From assembly GCA_963678705.1 (NCBI GenBank), contig OY783205.1, positions 10,912,001 through 10,976,000 of the forward strand: a stretch of 64,000 bases of DNA, in the 5' to 3' direction. The translations under genes were made by a program, and so were the position numbers. The notes under the pieces were generated by a model. That model made no database searches and had not been told where the DNA came from. It saw only the letters and a program-made list of their open reading frames with translations. Position 1 is the first letter of the stretch. Every line of letters starts with the position of its first letter. Below, piece by piece: positions 45,921 through 57,217 of this stretch. Source of the stretch: Panorpa germanica (taxonomy: Eukaryota; Arthropoda; Insecta; Mecoptera; Panorpidae).

Positions 45921-46639
45921 GATTTTTGTCGGAAGAGCCTATATTCAAAATTTAATTATAATAAAATTTAAATGTAAAAAAATATTTATTTTAAGTGCAT
46001 CAACTTTTGATAGTTATTTGCACTTAAGGATGTATGAGCGAGACAATAATTTTCGATTTAAGAGCTCAAAATTTTTTTACGTGTAGATTCGTGGTCAATG
46101 GATCTACTGTTAAAATTTCAGCATAGGTAACCGTTCGTATTTTAAAGAAATTAATTGTTGAAAATTGACATAAAATACATTGTTCTTATGGGGAAATGGA
46201 TACATGTGATCATAAATAAATAAATATGAGTATGCTCTATATTGTGTAGTATAAAAGAAAACTATGCATTTGAAGGGTGAATATTGGCGTGACACGTCAA
46301 TATTGTAAAAATACTATGTAACCGTTCATCCTGGAAAGATAATTAGAAATGAAATTCAAATTATGATATTTAAAAAAATATTTTTCGCCATATTTGACAA
46401 TTAGCAACGATGCACTGCTATAATAAGCATCACAGCACGACAGCGGCAAAAACGGTACATAAAAATTTAAATATAACCTCATTCAGAGCTGTCAAAATAA
46501 ATATTACGTGATACTAACAGCAAAAATTAAGTACAAAAATTAAGAAAATAGCATATATATAGAATTAAAATATTTATTAACACTTTAATAATTTAATAAC
46601 GTAACACATTTCAACAAAAAATTATTTTTGTTAATTTTA

Positions 46640-48010
46640 TGAAGGTTAAAAATCCTTCTGCAGCCAAGGTAATAGACACAGTATCAACTTCAGCAGATTG
46701 TAAAAATTATTTTCCTCCATTAGTTGTAAGATCATTAACAGCAGACGTACTCGGTGGTATTCCTCTTGTCGGTAAAATGTAAATATTATATTCTGAGTAG
46801 TTGTATTTTGCTGCAATCTGAATTGTTTCACTGGATTTTCCAAAACCGGTGGTTTGTAAATCAAAGAACACAACTGCTGCTGCTGCATTATTAATCGCAA
46901 TTGAACTTTTCAACTCCAGTGTCTAATCCACTTTGCGACTGATAACAAAATGTAATCAAATGTAGCATGATTCAAATCAGACAATTTTATAATTTGATGA
47001 TCAGCTTCTCTCCGTAATCTAGCAATTCTATTTGAATCATCATCTCCAATTAACACCCCAATTTTCATACGTTCAACTGTAAAGTCTCTATACTGTCTTT
47101 ATAACTGCGTACAAGCATTTCAACAGTCATGTCTGCCTCCATGGCCTTCGAACTTCTACTGAAATTTTCACGGCAGTCATGCTCATTTTTATCATGTCCT
47201 TTCACATCTCATGCATTTATGCATATATGATACGCAACAACGTAGAATGACCTAAGAAAAACCAATTGTAATAATTCGAAATAATTAAATTTTACAAATT
47301 TTTAATCTTAAATATTTATTACCAGTTAAACTATTAAACGTTCTTCCTGCTCCCTTTTTTTGCCACCTAGCATATACACTCAATATTAACACTACTGTAT
47401 CCTCCTTTGAAATAACTTTAGGAGATTTTGAACTATATTTTAAGGAAACAAATGCTATATTAGTAATAATATAAGTCATTTCTTAGTTTATAATAATGTT
47501 AATGAATCGTAATACCTTTGATGAGCTATTGGGAAACTTCTTTCTTCCGGCAACTTATTTGAGCAATATTTCCAATAGCGATTCGTATCGTTTTAGAAGA
47601 GTATGGCCAACTGTTGGAATATTGAGGCAAACTAGAATATTGTTTAAATGAGTTATTCTAATCCCGCCGGTTAGAGTTGTTAGAAAATAATAGTCATAAT
47701 TAAAGAATAGAAAACAAAATAAATTGAATATTACTATCTTCTTTTTATAGAAATATTTGCCCATAGCAGTTTCTCCATTAATCACACATTTACCAGTGGT
47801 GGTTTGTTGTGATGTTTGAATCTCGGACATTTTTTTACATCTTCTGACATATTCTTTTTTTACAAATCGCAAAAACAGGGCATCAGTACACGAATCACAC
47901 CACATATCATTAGCTATTTTATTGATGTCAATAATTCGTCGGCCTTCAACAATTGATCCTAAAATGCGCTATAATGCTAAACTGCATTGTGAGGTTTTAT
48001 GAAAGATTCA
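46640..48010 (-). pseudogene. Mutator-like transposase with DEDDh exonuclease end, degraded
   Basis: In minus order: IVEGRRIIDINKIANDMWCD then SCTDALFLRF (about 47950-47870), GKCVINGETAMGKYF, a region GGIRITHLNNILVCLNIP (about 47650), SVYARWQKKGAGRTFNSLTG (about 47390-47330), then in other frames NEHDCRENFSRSSKAMEADM, KIGVLIGDDDSNRIARLRRE and SDLNH. These are landmarks of the arthropod Mutator-like transposase family. The usual Asp in SVDxxW is Tyr here. The last part (46913-46640) encodes VVFFDLQTTGFGKSSETIQI and YILPTRGIPPSTSAVNDLT, a DEDDh-type exonuclease start. Stops, frameshifts and possibly introns break it. Confidence 0.68.
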
Positions 48011-48577
48011 ATGCGTATGTTTGATGATTGTGAAAGTACCAAACATCCAACAACTTCTAAAAAATTTGTAAACAATTTACATGTATAAATGAATAATATA
48101 AAATATAATATTAAATACAATCATTATACATACCGTAGTTCCAAACACATATTAAGTCGTTTTATTCTAGTGGTCGTTCTTTACAAAATAATCCTTTATC
48201 AAGCTTTTGAGGTATATCCATTTTTAAATGTCAAAAATTTAAATTTATTCAAATGTCACATGGAAAAAAATAAACAAAAATTTGGCTGTGTTGCCAAATG
48301 TAAAATTCACGTCACGTGATAATTTTCTTCCCTTTGCCCCGCAAATGCTCAAGTCTATCCCCACCCTTCAAAATTCGCTATTAGACAACACCCTCGCTCA
48401 TACATCCCTAAAAAAAAAAATTATTTACAACTTATTCAAACTTATTACTACTTTAAAAATAAGAGTTAAATTTTAGTTTTAATATATCGTTTATTGTACG
48501 ATATGAGCATCATAATCAAATTAATTCAAAATTAATACTCAAATTCATTAAATAAGTATCTATTACATAATAGAATA

Positions 48578-48635
48578 TTGTGTATTACAAATGCTTGTGT
48601 ATAACACATACTATTTTGTATTACAAATGCGGCGA
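48578..48635. repeat. Repeated TGTATTACAAATGC motif, possible element end
   Basis: TGTATTACAAATGC occurs at about 48579 and 48617, and TATTTTTTGTATTACTCATGCGGG (minus strand, about 50490-50515) is a near-inverted match to the second. These bracket the tyrosine recombinase gene. Confidence 0.35.
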
Positions 48636-48654
48636 TTTATGTGGGTACAAAGTC

Positions 48655-48700
48655 GGGGTCCAGGGGCAGAGCCCCGGTGGGGTCCAGGGGCAAAGCTTTA
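48655..48700 (+). repeat. GC-rich block with direct repeat and hairpin
   Basis: GGGGTCCAGGGGCA occurs at 48655-48668 and 48679-48692; the GGGGC-AGA-GCCCC in between can form a stem. Strikingly GC-rich for this locus. It lies about 260 bp beyond the recombinase stop codon, so it might belong to that element's end. Confidence 0.6.
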
Positions 48701-48958
48701 CAAACAAATAACAAGTTTAAAAAGAAGAAAAAAATATATTTTGAACAATAAATAAAAATTAATTAATATTAATAAACAAAAAATAAATTTTTTGAATTTT
48801 TTAAAAGGGCGAAGCCTTCTCAGACCAGAAATAATAGCTGAAAAATTAAGCATTCAAAAAAGTATCAATTAAATACAAATGAGGATAAATTTATTTGATC
48901 AGAACAAAAAATAACAAGAACAACAACAGCAACATAAATAAATTACTTTTTTTCAGTG

Positions 48959-50190
48959 TCATTTTAAAAGAACTGTAATGTTTGTGCAGTTCGTAAACGT
49001 AATATTCAAATTCATGGCGTTTTTAGATGAAACCTGCTCTAAAATTTCGGATCTTTCATTTTCTTGGTGCATCACAGTGATGTTCATCGGTTCTTTACAA
49101 GTTTTTCCAAAAATTGGGTTGTTTGAGTCTGAATGTTCGCGTGAAGTAGATGGTCTCGATGATATGGCACGTGCAATTTGCTCACCAATCCGTTTTTTAT
49201 TACCTACTGAGTCTTCCACGTAACTTTCAGCAACGGAATTGGATTTCCATCCTCCGTGCCTTTTTATTGTTAGAAGATCAGCACCAGAATCCGCTAACAG
49301 AGTAGCTGACGTTCTTCTAAAAGTATGGCCTGTGTAAGACTCCGGGTTTGCTAAATTCAAATATTTCGCTACTATTTTTGGCATGCTACCGAACGTATTA
49401 ATGCCAATATTTTGCCTCGTACACCTGCCGTTTCGATAACCCACGAAGAATCTTTTGGTAGCTAAGTTTGTTGGGCGTGAAGAAGAGTATTTTTTATAAG
49501 TTTGATAAAACTCATCCGTCACGACAAAAGATCTCGCTTTGCCGGTTTTAGTTTTTGGAATTTTCACATACAACATGTCACCTTTGTCGATTATATTGTC
49601 CACTGTTAAATCACAAAGTTCTTGACGCCTGCACGTACCTTGAACCCCAAAAATCAAAGCCACCTAAAAAATTAAATAAGTATGAAGTATGTTTATGTAT
49701 TTATTTATTCAATAATAAAGAGTATTCAAAAGTATTAAAAATAACTAACCTTAATTGCCAAGAATTGATTATCAGGAGCTTGGTTCAAAAATTGATTTAT
49801 TTGCTCAGCGTCTAACGTTTCAGCTTTTTTTGGTTTGAAACCTTTATTTTGTTGCTTTAAAAAAGCAATCAAACCCGAATAATTATAAATATTAATTTTG
49901 TGTTTGATGTCAATCATACTCCGCAACATTGAGTAAGTGGCCCACAAAGTTGACGGTAATTTGGTTTCGGCAAGTTCACTAAAATAAGTCAGAAGAATAG
50001 GTTCAGAAAAAATCTTGACCTTTTTATTTCTTCGCCATTCCATAAACTTATTGTAAGCCGCTTCATATTTGGGTCTCGATACTTGAGGAACTAAATTATT
50101 TATTACTTCATCGGCTTTTTTCAGGATTTCAGGTGGTGTGGATTCGTCGCTAGAATTATCTGGAGTTTCTGGTATTATTTCCGACTCCAT
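48959..50190 (-). CDS. Tyrosine recombinase (Crypton-like), one intron, apparently intact
   Basis: Exon 1 (49750-50190, 147 codons) starts MESEIIPETPDNSSDES and holds the core-binding domain (YEAAYNKFMEWRRNKKV). The intron 49664-49749 has a GTTAGT donor and TTTTTTAG acceptor and preserves phase: FLAIK|VALIFGV. Exon 2 carries the catalytic domain: Arg in GTCRRQEL (about residue 159), HTFR (His 260, Arg 263), HGGW (His 283) and the Tyr in AESYVEDS (about 295). A Ser/Thr- and Asn-rich tail follows. About 381 residues, no stop or shift. It would cut and rejoin DNA through a phosphotyrosine link. This type is widespread in insect genomes and resembles Crypton or DIRS recombinases; domestication is possible. 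Confidence 0.82.
49664..49749 (-). other. Intron of the tyrosine recombinase gene
   Basis: 86 bp, GTTAGT...TTTTTTAG on the minus strand, phase 0. Removing it joins two conserved parts of the recombinase fold without loss. Confidence 0.78.
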
Positions 50191-50366
50191 ATTCGTTTTT
50201 AAACTAATTTTAATTTAATTACAATTTCATTTATTAAATTAAACTGTCAGACGCGTCAACCTCAATTCAGTTTTAATATATAGATTGTGTTTTTTTTTTT
50301 GTTATTATTTTATTTTATTTTAGCAATTTTATATAAATTTGCGTGTGCCAAGAATAATTAACGTCC

Positions 50367-50382
50367 GACAAGTTAACTTGTC
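50367..50382. promoter_or_regulatory. Perfect 16-bp palindrome upstream of the recombinase gene
   Basis: GACAAGTTAACTTGTC, 177 bp upstream of the ATG at 50190. It could be a recombinase or transcription-factor site; chance occurrence of a 16-bp perfect palindrome is low but not negligible in AT-rich DNA. Confidence 0.4.
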
Positions 50383-50559
50383 ACACTCAAATAACAGTTT
50401 TATTTATAAAAAAACTCACGCGTAATTTTTAAATGGGCAAACGGCTCTTTTTCAACCGCAACAGCGACCGTCAAGATACTACTTTCCCCGCATGAGTAAT
50501 ACAAAAAATATAGAAATACTAGAAACATGGAAGCTTTCCTTTCCTTTTACTGTCCAGTA

Positions 50560-51000
50560 GCTATATCTTCCTTTCTTGTTTCTTCTCATCCTTTCATCTT
50601 TATCACTGTCGGTTGATGGTCTGATTCCACCCTTTCCCCAAACTCAAAGTTATTATCTCTATTTCTCCTTTTTATCGCTGTAATTACATAATTTATTACA
50701 AAGTCTCCTTTCGGTCCTAAATCATCTTTATAATTCATTATTAATTGCTTTGTACTTACTTCTTTCACTTTTTTTTATTTCACAGTCTCTTATCCAGCCC
50801 CACTTTCTATAATCCTTGTATTTATATCTTCTATTATCACCTTCTATATCTTTCTAATTTCTCATTTATTTCTTTGCCCAGCTCCTTTATCATTTGCGAC
50901 TTGTATACTGTCACAAATGATCATTTCCCCCTTCCATTATCACCCTTATTTTCTGCATGTCTTTGGTTCCTTAAGTAATTACTAATTCTTCTCCTCTTCG
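50560..51000 (-). pseudogene. Non-LTR endonuclease remnant
   Basis: Minus strand gives MIKELGKEINEKLERY, then KKSERSK-like sequence, then KGDFVINYVITAIKRRNRDN and GERVESDHQPTVIKMKG. The DYVI...RVESDHxP pattern is the end of an AP-type endonuclease of non-LTR elements seen in insects. No RT follows. Fragmentary and frame-broken. Confidence 0.5.
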
Positions 51001-52504
51001 AAATACTCCTTTCTCGAATCTTCGTCTGCTTATACTCTCCTGTAGTTTACCTTTACGTGCTGCTTACACTTCTGCATTTATTTCTGTGCCCATTTTTCAG
51101 TTTTCATTAACTTTAATTTATTTATTTTGGGTTTTATGCCAAACTTAGTTTAGTGAAAGTTTCCATTTGTTTTGATAAAGGATAAATACTAAACTTCATG
51201 TATGAAACAATAGTGATTAATGAAACACTATTAACTCAAGTTCATTCTTTGAATACAATACGAACTATATACAAAATCGACTTAAATAAATGTATAGTAC
51301 ATATTAAATTAATATATTAGTAAATTGTTAATGTGTTTTGCATTATACTTTGTAAGTTATGTTAATCATAATTATGTTAAAGTTCAGTAAATAATAAACC
51401 GTAACGGTTTTTAAAAAATATTGCGTTAAATAATACATCAGTTTACATTTTGAGTTCGGAGGGAAACTGTGTAAAAAAAAGTAAAAGGGAAAACGAAAAA
51501 AAGAAATACGTGTTAAGTACACAATCCTAAAAAAAATTAAAATTAAAATAGAACTATTTAAAATAATAAAGTAAAGTTTAACTCTTAGAATTCAATACAA
51601 TTTTCAAAATTATTCAAAATTAGCTCTCACATATAAAATATTATTCATATTCCATATAAGTTTTCTAGTGTTCCCGATTTTTTCGAAAATAAATAATACT
51701 ATTTATTTTACCAATTCGATTTTGTTGTTTTCTGTTGCTGTTTTGTTATTGTGTGTCGTTGTTTATCGATTGATGTTGAATGTTGGATATTGAATATTTA
51801 TTATATTATTGAATGGTTTTATTAGATATTGAGAATTAAAAAACAAAGGAAAAAATTATAAGAAATGTCAAAATAAATATATTAAAGTTGTGATATGAGT
51901 TAAGAAGTCTGATATTAGAGACTTATCATTATATTTTAATTGTATCAACCGGCGTTGTCCGTATGTGTTATATTTAGTTAATAAGTGTGTGTGTAATGTG
52001 AGTCTGTCGTAACAATTACCGTTGTCTACAAATTAATTATAAGGAGTTGTAATGAAATAATTCAAACTTCAATAAAAATAACATATACTGCTAATGTCCA
52101 AGCAAAATATTCGTTAAAAGATAAAATAAATATTAAGTAACTCCAGAGTAATATTATTATTTAAACATTATAAAGGTACAATTTCCGTACAAGCTAATTT
52201 CGTAAGCATCACGTAACCATTCAAAGTCGTAACAATCTGTATATGTTAGTAATATAATAAATATAAAATATGACAAATAACTTATTACAAATAGTTAATA
52301 AAACCAAACCGCTGCAAAATTGTTTCTAGTATACAGCATTCTGCTATTCCAAACATTGTTACCGCCCAAATGATTTAAGGCAAACCACTTTGCTATAATA
52401 AATAATAGTTTACGTTTGATAATTAGAATTAATCCATTATCAACATTGTCGCAGATGTATATTATATTATATTCAATATAACCTCGTATTAGCAAATTTA
52501 TAAA
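51001..52504. other. AT-rich stretch without gene
   Basis: No feature I can support; several A- and T-rich tracts. Confidence 0.55.
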
Positions 52505-53150
52505 TAAATTTAGTTATTAGAAACATTTCATCGCAATACAATCAGTTTAGTTAGTAGTACTTATCGTTGTCGTAGAACCATAGTTTATAACATTATTACC
52601 TAGAACAAACATATCATCGCAATACAATCAATTTAGTTAGTAGTACTTATCGTTGTCGTATAACCATAGTTTATAACATTATTACCTAGAAGAAACATAT
52701 CATCGCAATACAATCAGTTTAGTTATTAGTACTCATCGTTCTCGTAGAACCTAGTATATCGCAATATTACATAAACCAAACTTATCATCGCAATAAAATC
52801 AATTTAGTTAGTAGTACTTATCGTTGTCGTAGAACCTAGTATATCGCAATATTATACAAACCAAACGTATTGTTGCATTACAATCAATTTAGTTAGTAGA
52901 ATTCATCGTTGTCGTAGAACCTAGTATATCGCATTATTACATAAACCAACCTTATCGTCGCAATACAATCAATTTAGTTAGTAGAATTCATCGTAGTTGT
53001 AGAACCTAGTATATCGCAATATTATACAAACCAAACATATCGTTGCATTACAATCAATTTAGTTAGTAGAATTCATCGTTGTCGTAGAACCTAGTATATC
53101 GCATTATTACATAAACCAACCTTATCGTCGCAATACAATAAATATAGATA
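52505..53150. repeat. 85-bp satellite array, eight units
   Basis: Units start near 52529, 52615, 52701, 52786, 52871, 52956, 53041 and 53126, a constant 85-86 bp. Each carries CATCGCAATACAATCA-like, TTTAGTTAGTAG, CATCGTTGTCGTAGAACC and CTAGTATATCGCA-like blocks. Units 5-6 and 7-8 are almost identical as pairs, so the right half has a 170-bp higher-order period. Located downstream of the transposase 3' end. Confidence 0.9.
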
Positions 53151-53387
53151 TTGGAACCATTGTTGTAGTATAAGACTAAAAATTATTCGTAGTAACAAGA
53201 AATATTATATTTCTCTGTCAAATTAACAAATCATACAGTCCACTTTAAATCTAAGACTTAAGCGACCAACCGAAAACACTTCAATAAATTAGAACATTAA
53301 AAGGTCGCATACGTCGTGTACAATAAGTAAACGGAAAATAATGGCTTTATAATAAGGTGGCTAAATAATAAACTTTAGTGAACTATG

Positions 53388-56300
53388 TTAGGAACGTTTG
53401 GCTTTACTATTCTCAGCATTGAAATTTCTAGCCACTATTTGCACTTTGTCTAGGTCGTCAAAGTGCACGTCATTTCCTTTTAAGATGTTATTAATGCTGG
53501 TACACCATTCAGTTGCCATTGTCCTGATTGCAGTTTTGAATATTATTTGTTTCACCTTGTTCGTGTGAATACTACACGCCAGCATGCTTTCATAGCTTGC
53601 ATTATGTTCCAAACATTGCAGCATTGTTGGAATCAAACACATGTAATAGCAAACCTCTGGTATCAAATTCCTTACAAGGTTTCTGGCAGCGTCAAAATTT
53701 TTACTTATTTCCTTTTCAAAAGCTATCCTCAAATATTCGTCTAAAAAAAATATTTCATAAAGCATTTTTAAAAATCAATAGGTATACTGAATTATACGAA
53801 TTAAATCCTTACGAGATTTAAAATGAATATACTTTTCACATGATAGCTTCAATTCTTTCCAAATTTTAGTACTGAGTTGTTTATATACTGAGTGCTCTGC
53901 ATTGGCACAGTACAGAATGTTCTCTATTGGATGTTGAAGAGCAATACAAACAGCACTATCGTTCGGCAATGAATTAGCTTGTGTTAGAAAAGAACTAAGT
54001 TTATCAAGACATTTGGCATAATCGCAATCAGAATTTGTCCCAAATGCCATAGGTCCACTTAAGTTAGTTATCAAAAGTGTTTTGTAGGCCGAACAAAATT
54101 GATAACTAGTCGGAATAGTATTTCTACTATTAAGGGACCTTATCTGCCCAAAGAAGTTTTCCAGAGCGTCTTGGTTTACATTTTTTAAAAACAGTTTGTC
54201 AAAAGCAAAAGTTTTTTGTAAGTTATTCCAAAGAACTTTTACATTATCGATGGTATATGCCAAATTATTCAAACAAGTAATTTTATTAATAACTTGGCCA
54301 GTTCTTAAAAATGTTGCTTGAATATTTCTTACAGTGGTTAAGTGCCTATTCCAAAACGCAATGTGTGGAGAATTTTCCTCTAGTGGACGCCCCAATGGCT
54401 TTTTTGCGTTATCGTCTTGTTTCTGGGTAAAACCATTTAAACTATCAAATAGTTGGTCGCAAAGCAGAAGAAATTCTCCAGTGTCTTTAGCACTTTTTTT
54501 AACGAGTTGTCTTGCAAATCTACAATTTATATTAAAAGGATCAAGGAAAAGGTTAGGATTAAGGGAAAAGATCGAAGGAAATTGATTTGTCTTTAATAAA
54601 AATAAATGTACCAGAAGACATTTGCAGTAAATGCATTTCTACTCGTTGGCTTAATATCTGCACAGCATATTTCACTTTCATTCTGGGAATTATGTTCTTT
54701 TTGATATGTCTCTTCGTAATGTGACCCGGGAATGTTCTTCGGGTAGGAACCTCTCTTATATCTTCTTCGTATGCAGCGCAAATAGGTGTATGTAGCAACT
54801 CTTTTAAAAATCTCGCCCGGTAAAGTATAGTTATCTAACAGTTATCTAAAAGTCTATTTCTGATGCACTTCATAACATGAGGAACATGTTGGATCACTGT
54901 TAACGCTAAATACTGAACCTGATAAAAATGATAATATATGTTATTACTAAAGTTTTATGTTTTGTTTTTAATGTTTTCATTTTTATACTAAGTACAGAAA
55001 TTATTACCTCGAAGATCTGGATTGTTTCGAGTGCTTTCTTCAATTAAATCTTCTATTGCGTTAACATTGGCTTTAAGTTGGTCGCATACCGTTGCCACAA
55101 CGATAAATCCTTTGAAAATTAATATGTAATGCATATTATTCATTCAAGATATAGAAATAATAAATTTGTAAATAAACTAACCAGTGTCCGTGATTGCTCG
55201 AATTACTTTTCGAAGGCAATTTGTAAGTAGAGGCGCTGTTTGGGATTCTGTATAGTAAAATGATATAGGTTGTTTCTAATTATTTTCCAGGTTTCGCAAC
55301 ATAAAACATAACACATGTTTTAAGATTTTTGCCCGCTGGTAATAATTTTCCATGACCTCAAATCCCGTAAAGCATCCATTGGAGTCATCCCAGTCAATGT
55401 GGGGTTGTATTGCCATTTCGTCCCACATAAGTATACAAGCACGATCTTTTATGTCCAAATTTTTTGCCTCACTTTTTAAGTGTTGCATGACAGCATCGTT
55501 AATTCCTAAATTTTGATACTAAAATTTAAATACATTTTCTCTACATTTGATTTATCGTAAGTATTTTAAAATATTACCTGGGCCAAGAGGAATTTTGGCA
55601 AGGTCACGTCTCAAAGTTCTAGCAGATGGAAATTTAAATACGTGCACCATATACTCGTATGCTTTTAGACTACGCTTAAAAATAGAAAGTGCCAGAATTT
55701 TTTCATCAGTTGTGTAGCGTATTCCATTTGGATCCTGACCTGCTGTTCTAATTTGACATTTTATAAACACTTTCTGCTCTTCCGAGAGTAGATTAAAAGA
55801 TTCAGTTTCATAAAAAAAATCAGCAAACCGTTTGCTTTTAACCGCAAAACGTTTGTGATATGACGCACGTTTTCGAGCATTGCGTAATTTTCTTTTTACA
55901 TTGAACAACAATTCTGATACTGCAATCCTAAAGGACCTATTGAATATTATAATTAAAGTAGTATTTTTAATTTTGTGTTCTTACTGAAATAACTTGCACT
56001 TGTGGTATTATCTAAAGCAGGTGCATATCCGCAATAATCATGATCATGATCCAAATTCACTGTAATTGATCATAGAAGGAGGATTGCTTTTTGATAATAT
56101 GTTTAAAGATAGCTGTAATGTGGAATGTTTGTACTTACCAGTATTTCTTCTGTTTGGGTCCTCACATAACTCTGGCAGAGGAATCGCATTCATCAGGAGC
56201 CTAGTCTCACTAATGTTTGGATGATAATATTGCCGGTTTTCATCAAAATGCCTAGAGCATATCATTAAGTTGTGTAGTTTGGTGGGCAACAATGAGGCTA

Positions 56301-56415
56301 AATCATTTCTACCTATCAACTTTAATCACTCCAAGGCTCTTTTGTGGTATTTAGGAAATTTGTGCCTCGGATTAAGAGGATCCTTGCACCACTGAACCTG
56401 ACATTTAAAATTCAT
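53388..56415 (-). pseudogene. THAP-domain P-type transposase, multi-exon, with nonsense codons
   Basis: Exon 1 (56415-56139) encodes a THAP zinc finger: MNFKCQVQWCKDPLNPRHKF, a TGA at 56325-56323, then GRNDLASLLPTKLHN, MICSRHF and LMNAIPLPEL, ending at a GTAAGT donor. Later exons: about 55930-55578 (LAKIPLGPG), 55518-55182 (CILMWDEMAIQPHIDWDDSN, then a TAG where Trp is expected before KQP), 55109-55008 (FIVVATVCDQLKANVN) and about 54925-53388 (FPGHITKRHIKKN, MKVKYAVQILSQRV, NVNQDALENFFGQIRSLNSR). These are P-element/THAP9 landmarks, including the conserved DALENFFGxIR. Two or more stops and one frameshift suggest it is dead. Confidence 0.78.
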
Positions 56416-57119
56416 CCTAAAACATGCAATAATACTGTCAAGCATTTCTTTCAATGAAAAGATTATAATATAATAAACACACTAGAAGATAATAATAAAC
56501 TGTTAAACCAAATCCTCAACGTGCCGCGATTCGTTCCAAACTGGTTAACACATCAAGATCTTGGGGTTCCATATATAAGAAGTGAAATTAAGGATAGCAG
56601 AAAGAAATACGTAAAAAGATTAGAAGTTCATCCAAATGAATCAGTTGTACAACTTTTCCAGCATAAACCGATTAGACGACTGAAACGTAAAAATCCAATT
56701 GACCTACCAAATATGGTGTAGAATAGGTTCCATATGTACTAAATATTATTGTAATAGGTTAAGTCAAAGGGTGAGTCATCGATGGATGGCAAGCTCGCAT
56801 GTCATTTTTTATATATATTCCCAAAATTTAATTAATGTTCTTCGAGGACAGATTGTAAATTATGTATGTTGTAAAATAAAAAAAAAAAAGAAGTTAATAA
56901 ATTATATTTATATTATAAAAAACTAAATATATTTGTTCACAAGCTTCAAAACACTTACATTCGAATTTGAACACTGTCATCCATGTTGATTACAAACCAT
57001 GTGATGTTGTTCCATGTGCGTTTTTGAATTTTGCCGGTTATTCATGATTCTTGCCGATAATTGTCGATAATTATATTATTCAGTGTTACCCATGCGATAT
57101 AGTATTCGCGTTTAAAAAT

Positions 57120-57209
57120 TGTGTTAGTTCTGATTATCCGTTATGAGACCGCCACTTGTCGATGATTAAAATTTGTACTAAAAGTTTGTTCGTGAATGAC
57201 CGGCCCCTG
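57120..57209 (-). repeat. Right terminal inverted repeat of P-like element
   Basis: Partner of 45829-45920. Ends CCGGCCCCTG at 57209 on the plus strand, directly followed by GTGTATTT. Confidence 0.7.
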
Positions 57210-57217
57210 GTGTATTT

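Larger units (their letters stand above)
45829..57209 (-). mobile_element. Large P-superfamily-like element with nested cargo
   Basis: CAGAGGCCGGTGACTCTC at 45829 and, on the minus strand from 57209, CAGGGGCCGGTCATTCAC start inverted terminal repeats of about 90 bp that share AGTGGCGGTCTCATAACGG exactly. Immediately outside are GTGTATAT (45821-45828) and GTGTATTT (57210-57217), matching at 7 of 8 bases; 8-bp duplications are the rule for P-superfamily elements. The THAP/P-type transposase at 53388-56415 lies near the right end and reads inward. Inside are also a Mutator-like relic, a tyrosine recombinase gene, a non-LTR relic and a satellite. At 11.4 kb it is far longer than classical P elements, most simply because of nested insertions. 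Confidence 0.66.

Noticed and set aside
52505-53150. CRISPR-like array
   Set aside because: The whole 85-bp unit repeats without unique spacers, and the context is eukaryotic; it is a satellite.
45829-57209. Starship-like giant transposon led by the tyrosine recombinase
   Set aside because: Starships are fungal and their recombinase is the first gene at one end. Here the recombinase is internal, and the bounding repeats with 8-bp flanks fit the P-type transposase better. Nested insertion is simpler.
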